A DNA stretch of 10,532 nt, from positions 1 to 10,532 of the forward strand of contig CANDYP010000042.1 in assembly GCA_947425005.1 (NCBI GenBank), in the 5' to 3' direction. The translations under genes and the position numbers were made by a program. Shown in pieces: positions 1 through 5,637 of this stretch. Position 1 is the stretch's first letter. Each line of letters begins with the position of its first letter. Source of the DNA: Rickettsiales bacterium. Lineage in GTDB: Bacteria > Pseudomonadota > Alphaproteobacteria > Rickettsiales > UBA1997. A model generated the notes under the pieces. The model had not been told where the DNA came from. It searched no databases and was given only the letters and a program-made list of their open reading frames with translations.

Positions 1-101
1 CTTGTGATTGCAGCAGTTAGGGTTGTTTTACCGTGATCAACGTGACCGATGGTTCCGATGTTGACGTGGGGTTTGTTGCGTTGGAAGACTTGTTTGGTCA
101 T
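1..101 (-). CDS. tuf: Translation elongation factor Tu, N-terminal fragment (cut by window edge)
   Basis: Reading the minus strand from an ATG at 101, the first 33 codons give MTKQVFQRNKPHVNIGTIGH followed by VDHGKTTLTAAIT, which is the near-invariant N-terminus of EF-Tu with the G1/P-loop GHVDHGKT at residues 19-26. EF-Tu is the cytoplasmic GTPase that delivers aminoacyl-tRNA to the ribosome. The gene runs off the left edge, so over 90% of it is not visible. No strong Shine-Dalgarno lies ahead of the ATG (only an A/G-rich GAAAAAAG about 8 bases upstream). The preceding gene in the same direction is glnA, with a terminator between them, so tuf probably has its own promoter. Nothing from the str operon (rpsL, rpsG, fusA) lies upstream. 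The identification is very secure; whether this is one of two tuf copies cannot be told. Confidence 0.96.
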   Translation of the reverse strand, partial: MTKQVFQRNKPHVNIGTIGHVDHGKTTLTAAIT

Positions 102-354
102 AAAATCAGACTTTTTTCAAGTTAATAAAAACTGTTCACAAGGCACTATTCAAGCCCTGAGACATTTAAGAAAATAAATTTTTTGATTATTTTTTACGAG
201 AGTACTTCTGCGAAGAGGCCGGGCAAACTAGTAATGGCAAAATAAGAAAGCAAACAAAAATCTTTCAAAAAAATTGGAGACTTGTTTAAGCAAAATCTCT
301 CCAAACAAACTCGCCACCCTCGACTCCTAAAGTCAATGATGGCAGGATATTAAG
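102..354. other. Intergenic region between glnA and tuf
   Basis: This 253-base gap carries no open frame that looks like a gene. Its right part is the 3' flank of glnA: an imperfect hairpin at 313-343 (GCCA/TGGC outside, GACT/AGTC inside, separated by a 5x5 internal loop), then the terminator at 267-304. The rest (102-266) must serve as the tuf leader and promoter on the minus strand. It is A+T rich, with weak hexamers only (for example TTGTTT 18 bases before TACTAG on the minus strand), so I do not assign a promoter. Confidence 0.5.
267..304 (-). terminator. Rho-independent terminator of glnA
   Basis: On the minus strand, TTGGAGA (304-298) and TCTCCAA (280-274) form a perfect 7-bp stem around a 17-base loop, followed at once by seven T residues (273-267). 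A small inner stem CTT/AAG may shorten the loop. It lies about 50 bases after the glnA stop codon and about 165 bases before the tuf start, so it should separate the two transcripts. The loop is larger than in a textbook terminator, which lowers confidence somewhat. Confidence 0.65.
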
Positions 355-1773
355 CTAAGAATTGTAATACATCTCAAACTCAATTGGGTGAGGAATTTGT
401 TCATATCTTTCGACCTCTTTTAATTTCAATTCGATGTATGCATCAATTTGATCATCCGTAAAAACTCCACCTTCCAGCAAGAAGCCTCTGTCTTTATCCA
501 AGGCAACGAGAGCATCGCGAAGTGAGCGCGCAACTGTTGGGATTTTTTTCAACTCTTTTTCTGACAAATGGTAGAGATCCTGATTTCTAGGTTCTCCCGG
601 ATGGATTTTATTTTTGATCCCATCAAGACCAGCCATTAGAAGTGCGGCGCAAGTCAAATAAGGATTTGATGCGGGATCAGGAAAGCGAGTTTCAATTCTG
701 CGAGCTTTCTCGTTGGTAACATGCGGAATGCGAATTGAGGCTGAGCGATTTTTTGCCGAATAAGCCAAAATCACCGGAGCTTCGTAGCCTGGAACCAAAC
801 GCTTGTAGCTGTTGGTTGTGGCGTTAGAAAAAGCGTTGATTGCTTTAGCATGTTTGATGATTCCGCCAATGTAAAACAAAGCTAGTTCCGAAAGATTAGC
901 GTGATCATTGCCCATGAATAAATTTTGACCATCTTTCCAAATTGATTGGTGTACGTGCATGCCTGAACCATTATCCGCGAAGACCGGCTTCGGCATGAAA
1001 GTTGCGGTTTTACCGTAAGCTTGGCAAACATTGTGAACTACATATTTGAATTTTTGGATGTTGTCTGCAGTGCCGGTTAGAGTGTCATATTTAAAGCCAA
1101 TTTCAAATTGCGCATTTGCGACTTCGTGATGATGCAGCAGCGGAACCATTCCAACTTGGCGCATAGTTTCAACTATTTCGCCACGAAGATCTTGCCCAGA
1201 ATCAATTGGAGATGGATCAAAGTAAGCGCCTTTAATTGGCGATCTGCGACCCAAATTTCCACCTTCGATAATTTTATTAGAATTATGCGGAGCCTCCTCG
1301 GAATCAATTGCGTATGAATTTCCGTGAGTACCGGTTTGGAAACGGATATCGTCAAACACAAAAAACTCTGGCTCTGGTCCAAAATATGCAACGTCACCGA
1401 TGCCACTTTTTTGCAAATATTCTTCAGCTTTTTTAGCAGTATTTCTTGGATCTCTAACATAGCCAAGCCCGGTTGTTGGTTCAACAACATTGCAAGTGAT
1501 CACCAAAGTTGGAAGAGTTGCAAACGGATCGATAAAAGCAGTGTCTAGTTGCGGCATCAGGATCATGTCTGATTCATTAATTTCTTTCCAAGCCGGGACT
1601 GAAGATCCGTCAAAAGCCACACCTTTTATCAGCTCCTCCTCACCAACTTGATCAGCGCAATGACTGATGTGAAGCCACTTTCCACCGTAATCAGAAAAAC
1701 GGAAATCAACGAATTTAATATCATTATTTTTGATCATTTCAAAAATATCAGAAACGCCAGAAGTTTTAGACAT
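355..1773 (-). CDS. glnA: Glutamine synthetase, type I, adenylylation-type
   Basis: The 472-residue product has the length and motifs of dodecameric GSI. It makes glutamine from glutamate, ammonia and ATP in the cytoplasm. Visible signatures are FDGSS (54-58), the metal-binding GPEPEFF segment (132-138), NGSGMHVHQS (268-277), the NRSASIRIP ATP/glutamate-binding segment (342-350), and RFPDPASNPYL (363-373). The DLYHL segment at 399-403 places a tyrosine (Y401) where the E. coli enzyme is adenylylated (Y397), so control by GlnE adenylyltransferase and a PII protein is expected from family knowledge. The usual alphaproteobacterial partner glnB is not upstream; a 261-base gap and a tRNA gene are. 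No clear Shine-Dalgarno precedes the ATG. A terminator follows at 267-304, so the gene looks monocistronic. The function is secure. Confidence 0.97.
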   Translation of the reverse strand: MSKTSGVSDIFEMIKNNDIKFVDFRFSDYGGKWLHISHCADQVGEEELIKGVAFDGSSVPAWKEINESDMILMPQLDTAFIDPFATLPTLVITCNVVEPTTGLGYVRDPRNTAKKAEEYLQKSGIGDVAYFGPEPEFFVFDDIRFQTGTHGNSYAIDSEEAPHNSNKIIEGGNLGRRSPIKGAYFDPSPIDSGQDLRGEIVETMRQVGMVPLLHHHEVANAQFEIGFKYDTLTGTADNIQKFKYVVHNVCQAYGKTATFMPKPVFADNGSGMHVHQSIWKDGQNLFMGNDHANLSELALFYIGGIIKHAKAINAFSNATTNSYKRLVPGYEAPVILAYSAKNRSASIRIPHVTNEKARRIETRFPDPASNPYLTCAALLMAGLDGIKNKIHPGEPRNQDLYHLSEKELKKIPTVARSLRDALVALDKDRGFLLEGGVFTDDQIDAYIELKLKEVERYEQIPHPIEFEMYYNS

Positions 1774-1875
1774 TTAGTTACCGGAATTTGAAAATTTTTA
1801 GGAGGGAATCAGCGAACTTTTCCAGTCGCTGGTCTTTTTAGACGGGAGCAATTTTTTAGTTTTTGCCCTTTCAAA

Positions 1876-1904
1876 AGTATAGAGGTTTTTTGCAGATTTC
1901 TTGA
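1876..1904 (-). promoter_or_regulatory. Candidate glnA promoter
   Basis: On the minus strand, TATACT (1881-1876) is a good -10 hexamer. Seventeen bases upstream is a weak -35, TCAAGA (1904-1899). Transcription would start near 1869, giving a leader of about 95 bases before the glnA ATG at 1773. No sigma-54 type GG/GC element was seen in this gap, which would have been the other plausible route for a nitrogen-regulated glnA. This is a pattern match only. Confidence 0.3.
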
Positions 1905-1991
1905 GTTTCTTGAATAAATTTTTGTCGAAGGAATTTCTGATTGATTTTTCCCAAACGGACTTCTACAAAGCGCCCTCTCTTTTTTGCCACA

Positions 1992-2021
1992 TCGACAAAT
2001 CCACTCCAAATCAAGAATAAT
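1992..2021 (+). promoter_or_regulatory. Candidate promoter of tRNA-Arg
   Basis: TCGACA (1992-1997, five of six to the -35 consensus) and AATAAT (2016-2021, five of six to the -10 consensus) are 18 bases apart. The predicted start, near 2028, is about seven bases before the first base of the mature tRNA at 2035. The position and fit make this the most convincing promoter in the window. Confidence 0.5.
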
Positions 2022-2034
2022 TCGCAAACCGAAT

Positions 2035-2111
2035 GCGCCCTTAGCTCAGCTGGATAGAGCAACAGCCTTCTAAGCTGTAGGTCAGACGTTCGAATCGTCT
2101 AGGGCGCACCA
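2035..2111 (+). tRNA. tRNA-Arg, anticodon TCT, CCA encoded
   Basis: A complete cloverleaf can be folded by hand. The acceptor stem GCGCCCT (2035-2041) pairs with AGGGCGC (2101-2107), the D arm GCTC/GAGC lies at 2044-2060, and the anticodon stem ACAGC/GCTGT (2062-2066, 2074-2078) holds the loop CTTCTAA with anticodon TCT at 2069-2071. A five-base variable loop is followed by the T arm AGACG/CGTCT around TTCGAAT. The discriminator is A2108, and CCA is genomically encoded at 2109-2111. The anticodon reads AGA and AGG codons. The gene stands alone on the plus strand between minus-strand glnA and yggS. Its 3' end is 38 bases from the yggS stop, so the two converge; the ATCCGC (2111-2116) and GCGGAT (2145-2150) arms in that spacer could pair, but no T-run follows. 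Confidence 0.96.
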
Positions 2112-2149
2112 TCCGCTTTCGCTTTGCTACAGCGCGACTTATCCGCGGA

Positions 2150-2833
2150 TTACTTTCTTTCTCCGAATATTGCGGTTCCTACTCGAATGTGGGTTGCGCC
2201 TAGCGCAATGGCATCTTCGAAATCTTCGCTCATTCCCATCGAAAGATTTTTTAAATTATTTTCTCGCGCCATTTTTGCTAAAAGTGTGAAATACGGAGAG
2301 GCCGCATCAAGGCTTGGCGGAATACACATCAACCCAGTCACATTCAAGCCACATTCGTCTCGCGAGAATTCTACAAAGTCTTTTAAATCCTGTGGCAAGA
2401 CACCGCCCTTCTGCTCTTCCTCGCCAAGATTAACTTGAATAAAAAATTCTGGTGATTTTTTTGACTGCTTGGCGATTTCCTTCTTCAAAACCAAAGCCAA
2501 TTTTTTGCTGTCCAAAGTTTGAATAACGTCAAACAGCTCAACGGCTTCTTTCGCTTTATTGCTCTGCAAATGCCCAATAAAATGCAACTGAATTCCGGGA
2601 TTATTCCGCAAAATTTCCGGCCATTTTTCTTGCGCTTCTTTGATGTAATTTTCACCAAAAATTTTACAGCCTTCACCCATTACTTCCTGAATTTTTTCTA
2701 CAGTTTGTAGCTTCGAAACCGCAACAAGATTGACCTTTGATTTGTCTTTTCTGTAGAGTCGGCAGGCCTTCCTAATCTTGCCATTAATCACAAATAAATT
2801 ACGCGCAATCTCACTAGTTGTCTTACTTAGCAT
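2150..2833 (-). CDS. yggS: YggS/PROSC-family pyridoxal phosphate homeostasis protein
   Basis: The 227-residue product matches the single-domain PLP-binding barrel family (YggS, PLPBP, YBL036c). This family binds PLP without known enzymatic activity and balances free B6 vitamers and amino/keto acids in the cytoplasm. Diagnostic segments are LVAVSK with the PLP-linking lysine at K41, FGENYIKEA (59-67), HFIGHLQSNK (84-93), the QVNLGEEEQKGG stretch (123-134), GLMCIPP (157-163), and the C-terminal LSMGMSEDF (197-205) followed by GATHIRVG and IFG, which form the phosphate-binding end. The length is typical. The ATG at 2833 gives a family-like N-terminus about 36 residues before the AVSK motif. It shares the tetranucleotide CATG with the start codon of the divergent gene. 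No Shine-Dalgarno is visible, and its promoter must lie inside the neighbouring coding region. Only the physiological effect is uncertain. Confidence 0.93.
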   Translation of the reverse strand: MLSKTTSEIARNLFVINGKIRKACRLYRKDKSKVNLVAVSKLQTVEKIQEVMGEGCKIFGENYIKEAQEKWPEILRNNPGIQLHFIGHLQSNKAKEAVELFDVIQTLDSKKLALVLKKEIAKQSKKSPEFFIQVNLGEEEQKGGVLPQDLKDFVEFSRDECGLNVTGLMCIPPSLDAASPYFTLLAKMARENNLKNLSMGMSEDFEDAIALGATHIRVGTAIFGERK

Positions 2834-3470
2834 GAATCAGAAAATTTTGTTCGAGATAAAAAAGTTCGAGATAAAAAGTAAAAAATCAGGGCTCCCAAGC
2901 AGTGTTTTTTTTTCTGATCGCAAGAGAATTTCCAACCTCGAGGCTACAATAAAATCCTTACCAAAAAATTCCGCAATCATCATTCGCGAATACGATTTGG
3001 ACAAAAAAGATCGTGAAATTTTTGCCAGAAAAATTGCCGCCCTAGCCCGACCTCGCTCCCTAAAAATCATAGTTGGGAAAGATATCGCTCTGGCAAAAAA
3101 AATTAAAGCGGACGGCGTGCATTTTTCCGACTTTGACTCTCTGCCGATACAATTTTTACAGAAAAAAAATTTTGCAAAAAAATTTATTTTCAGTTTTGCC
3201 TGCCACAGCTTTAAATCTGTTTTGCTGGCGCAGAAACTAGAGGCTGATATGGTTTTCATTTCACCCGCTTTCGCAACCCAAAGTCATTTAAATACACAGA
3301 CCCTTGGCATTAAGAATTTGGCAAAAATTTCTTTAAAAACTAAAAGCCCTTCTTATCTTTCCTTGCCGGTTTATGCGCTGGGTGGAATCAATTCAACGAA
3401 TCTCTCTTCGGTTAGAAAGCTTGGTTTGTCAGGCTTCGCTGCAATCAGTTTATTTCTGGACGGCTTATGA
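2832..3470 (+). CDS. TenI/ThiE-like thiamin thiazole-phosphate family protein
   Basis: Starting at the ATG at 2832, the product is 212 residues and belongs to the ThiE/TenI TIM-barrel family: KADGVHFSD (92-100), FACHS (112-116), ADMVFISPAFATQSH (128-142), and VYALGGIN near 170-177. ThiE joins thiazole and pyrimidine phosphates to make thiamin phosphate; TenI aromatizes the thiazole phosphate tautomer. The pyrophosphate-binding Arg/Lys pattern of true ThiE (QLRxK) is replaced by IIIREYDL (49-56), and the FATQSH ending resembles TenI-like alphaproteobacterial paralogues, so I favour a TenI-like role over thiamin phosphate synthase. No other thiamin gene is adjacent. The lysine-rich first 20 residues extend beyond the usual domain; a TTG at 2847 is an alternative start, and an upstream TTG at 2778 would overlap yggS and is unlikely. 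It overlaps manC by four bases (ATGA), which suggests coupled translation. Confidence 0.8.
   Translation: MNQKILFEIKKFEIKSKKSGLPSSVFFSDRKRISNLEATIKSLPKNSAIIIREYDLDKKDREIFARKIAALARPRSLKIIVGKDIALAKKIKADGVHFSDFDSLPIQFLQKKNFAKKFIFSFACHSFKSVLLAQKLEADMVFISPAFATQSHLNTQTLGIKNLAKISLKTKSPSYLSLPVYALGGINSTNLSSVRKLGLSGFAAISLFLDGL
2850..2879 (+). repeat. Tandem duplication of a 15-base unit
   Basis: TTCGAGATAAAAAAG (2850-2864) is followed directly by TTCGAGATAAAAAGT (2865-2879). The units differ only in the last two bases. In frame it encodes FEIKK then FEIKS near the start of the TenI-like protein, so it adds five residues without a frameshift. It also sits just upstream of yggS on the other strand, where its complement could form part of the promoter region. 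Confidence 0.85.
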
Positions 3471-4882
3471 AAATTACACCTATTATTTTATCTGGCGGCT
3501 CAGGAACAAGATTATGGCCGCTATCTCGCAGTTTAAATCCAAAACAATTTCTTAATTTAGTCGACGAACATTCTTTATTTCAAAAGACCGCTTTGCGCGT
3601 CAAAAATGAAGAAATTTTTCACGACCCCATCATCGTTTGTAATAACGAACATCGCTTCATCGCCGCAGAAGAATTACAAAAAATCAACATCTCACCCAAA
3701 TTAATCATACTGGAACCCATCGGCAGGAATACCGCCCCAGCCATCACGGTTGCTGCATTAAATGCCGTTGAATCAAAAAATGATGATTTGATTCTGGTCA
3801 TGCCTTCCGACCACATAATTCAAGATGAAAAAAGTTTCATCGCCAGCGTTGAATCTTCTATCAAGGCCGCTCAAGAAGGCTGCTTAATTACTTTCGGAAT
3901 CGTTCCGAACGCTCCAGAAACCGGGTACGGCTACATTAAGCGAAGCAAAAAATTAACCGCTTTCGGCAATATTTTTGCAGTAGAAAAATTCGTTGAAAAA
4001 CCAAAAAAAGAAGTTGCAGAAGAATTTTTAAAACAAGGCGAATATCTGTGGAATAGCGGCATCTTTATGTTCCGAGCCTCAGTTTATTTAGAAATTTTGC
4101 AGCGCCTAGAAAAAGATATTTTTATCCATTGCTGCGGCGCCTACAATAAGGCCACTAAAGACCTGGATTTTGTCCGACTTTTTGCCGAAGATTTTGAAAA
4201 ATGCTCGAACATTTCCGTTGATTACGCGGTCATGGAAAATGCTCCGGATGTTGTGGTTGTGCCAATTAATGTTGGCTGGTCTGACGTAGGAAATTGGCAG
4301 GCCCTTTCCGAAATCACAGCAAAAGACGAAAATGGAAATAACGTGATTGGTGATGTCGTGACGCTGAATACAAAAGATTGTTACATCAATTCCAAAAGCA
4401 ATTTAGTTACCACAATTGGCGTAAAAAATCTGATCATCATTGCCCTCAAAGATGCCACATTGATTGCCAACAAAGACAATGCTCAAGATGTTAAAGAATT
4501 ATTCGAAATCTTGAAAAACCAAAAAAGAACCGAATGCACCTCTCACACCAAAGTTTTGCGCCCATGGGGAAGCTTTGAAACCATTGATGTTTGCGATCGT
4601 TTCAAAGTTAAGAGAATTACCGTCAAATCAAAAGCGGCTCTATCGCTACAAATGCACAATCACCGCGCCGAACACTGGGTTGTGGTCAAGGGCACTGCCC
4701 ATGTGACTTGTGGCAACAAAGAATTCGTGCTCACAGAAGATGAATCAACTTACATTCCGGTTGGCAAAAAACATCGCCTGGAAAATAAAGGGCAAATTCC
4801 GCTAGAAATCATCGAGGTGCAAACCGGAAACTATCTCGGAGAAGACGACATCATTAGATTCAGCGATATTTACGGAAGATAG
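3467..4882 (+). CDS. manC: Bifunctional mannose-1-phosphate guanylyltransferase / mannose-6-phosphate isomerase (type II)
   Basis: The 471-residue protein has the two-domain layout of ManC/AlgA/CpsB. The N-terminal nucleotidyltransferase (about 1-285) shows GGSGTRLWPLSR (10-21), EPIGRNTAPA (83-92), PSDH (113-116), ETGYGYI (151-157), FVEKP (175-179), and NSGIF (196-200). The C-terminal cupin isomerase (about 355-471) shows RPWGSFE (365-371), QMHNHRAEHWVVVKGTA (395-411) with the metal-binding histidines, and YIPVGKKHRLEN (429-440). It converts fructose-6-phosphate to mannose-6-phosphate and mannose-1-phosphate plus GTP to GDP-mannose, the donor for capsule, LPS or derived GDP-sugars. Phosphomannomutase, needed between the two steps, is not in the window. 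The start overlaps the preceding stop (ATGA), with no clear Shine-Dalgarno. The stop codon directly abuts the ccmB ATG. Length and motifs are complete. Confidence 0.95.
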   Translation: MKITPIILSGGSGTRLWPLSRSLNPKQFLNLVDEHSLFQKTALRVKNEEIFHDPIIVCNNEHRFIAAEELQKINISPKLIILEPIGRNTAPAITVAALNAVESKNDDLILVMPSDHIIQDEKSFIASVESSIKAAQEGCLITFGIVPNAPETGYGYIKRSKKLTAFGNIFAVEKFVEKPKKEVAEEFLKQGEYLWNSGIFMFRASVYLEILQRLEKDIFIHCCGAYNKATKDLDFVRLFAEDFEKCSNISVDYAVMENAPDVVVVPINVGWSDVGNWQALSEITAKDENGNNVIGDVVTLNTKDCYINSKSNLVTTIGVKNLIIIALKDATLIANKDNAQDVKELFEILKNQKRTECTSHTKVLRPWGSFETIDVCDRFKVKRITVKSKAALSLQMHNHRAEHWVVVKGTAHVTCGNKEFVLTEDESTYIPVGKKHRLENKGQIPLEIIEVQTGNYLGEDDIIRFSDIYGR

Positions 4883-5536
4883 ATGCAGATTTTTTGGATT
4901 ATTTTTTCTCACGAACTTCTTCTTTCTTTTCGCCATTTAGGAAAAATTTTTGCTAATTTTTTGTTCTTCCTAATCTCGGTTACAATTTTTTTTCTACTCT
5001 CACAAAACCAAGAAAACCAAGGATCTGCGGTTTTTTACTCGATCACAATTATTTGGTTTTCTCTGCTTTCTTGCCTAATTTTTTCCTCAGCTGAATTTTT
5101 AAAGAAAGATTTCGACGACGGCACGGTCGAACAAGCTCTAAGCTCAATAGAAAATTTTGAAATTTTTGTACTGGCGAAGATGCTGGCTAACTGGCTGATT
5201 TGCGCTTTGCCGATTTTGATTTCTGTTTTCCCGATTAGTGCCGCGATTGGCTTGGATCAAGCCTTAGCAGAAAATCTCTTGATCATGATTTTTTTCGCCA
5301 GTCTCGCGATAAATTTCATTTGCAGCTTTTGTGGCAGCCTTTCGATTCTGGGAAATTCCGCACCGATGATCGCGGTGATCGCCTTACCTTTAATTATTCC
5401 GATATTGCTGATCTCCTACGGAGGAGTAACTTCTGACGCTTCTACCAACTTAAAAATTCTTCTCGGACTCTGCGTTTTTATCGGCTCAATTTCAGTTTTT
5501 GCGACAGCGAAAATTGTAAAAATTGCTGCCGAATAA
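4883..5536 (+). CDS. ccmB: Cytochrome c maturation haem exporter subunit CcmB
   Basis: The 217-residue, highly hydrophobic product has about six membrane segments (roughly 22-40, 48-69, 100-122, 130-153, 160-179, 190-211). Between the second and third is the polar loop with DFDDGTVEQALSS (76-88), matching the FEDGSLD-like signature of CcmB, followed by LAKMLANWL (97-105), which resembles the LAKxLAHWL segment of the family. CcmB is the inner-membrane partner of the ATPase CcmA; the complex works with CcmC and CcmD to release haem-loaded CcmE for cytochrome c assembly (system I). The length fits the family (about 220). No other ccm gene is in the window, although ccmB usually follows ccmA. The ATG directly follows the manC stop, and GGAAG four bases before it is one of the few reasonable ribosome binding sites here. 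It is the last gene of its operon, ahead of a terminator. Confidence 0.88.
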   Translation: MQIFWIIFSHELLLSFRHLGKIFANFLFFLISVTIFFLLSQNQENQGSAVFYSITIIWFSLLSCLIFSSAEFLKKDFDDGTVEQALSSIENFEIFVLAKMLANWLICALPILISVFPISAAIGLDQALAENLLIMIFFASLAINFICSFCGSLSILGNSAPMIAVIALPLIIPILLISYGGVTSDASTNLKILLGLCVFIGSISVFATAKIVKIAAE

Positions 5537-5587
5537 ACGTAAATTCGTGGTCATAAATATTGCCAACTTAGACCCAAGCGGATTCAT

Positions 5588-5633
5588 CCCGATTCCTGCC
5601 GAGTCGACAGGAATCTTCGGGAGGGAATTTTTT
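5588..5633 (+). terminator. Rho-independent terminator after ccmB
   Basis: GATTCCTG (5591-5598) pairs perfectly with CAGGAATC (5608-5615) across a nine-base loop. The stem can be extended by CCC (5588-5590) with GGG (5619-5621) across a short bulge. Six T residues (5628-5633) come six bases after the stem. It lies about 50 bases after the ccmB stop and just before the convergent end of pccA. On the minus strand no T-run follows the hairpin, so its orientation favours the TenI-like/manC/ccmB transcript. Confidence 0.65.
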
Positions 5634-5637
5634 ACAA

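Noticed and set aside
1800..1807. AGGAGGGA on the plus strand, a perfect Shine-Dalgarno
   Set aside because: No start codon follows at a useful distance on the plus strand; it lies in the glnA leader on the opposite strand.
1811..1840. Hairpin AGCGA/TCGCT or CCAG/CTGG followed by TTTTT, as a plus-strand terminator
   Set aside because: The stems are only four to five pairs and no plus-strand gene precedes it in the window.
1809..2062. Two small minus-strand frames (about 63-72 codons) in the glnA-tRNA gap
   Set aside because: Both need TTG starts; one begins inside the tRNA on its antisense strand, the products resemble no family I know, and the gap holds plausible promoters for the flanking genes.
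2111..2150. ATCCGC/GCGGAT pairing between the tRNA 3' end and yggS as a terminator
   Set aside because: The loop is long (28 bases), the left arm uses the last base of the tRNA, and no T-run follows on either strand.
2124..2438. A 104-codon plus-strand frame over yggS
   Set aside because: It is a shadow of yggS, whose conserved C-terminal motifs lie in the minus-strand frame across the same bases.
2837..3259. A 140-codon open frame antisense to the TenI-like gene
   Set aside because: Its composition is what the complement of a lysine-rich coding frame gives, it has no recognisable motif, and the opposite frame has clear TIM-barrel family signatures.
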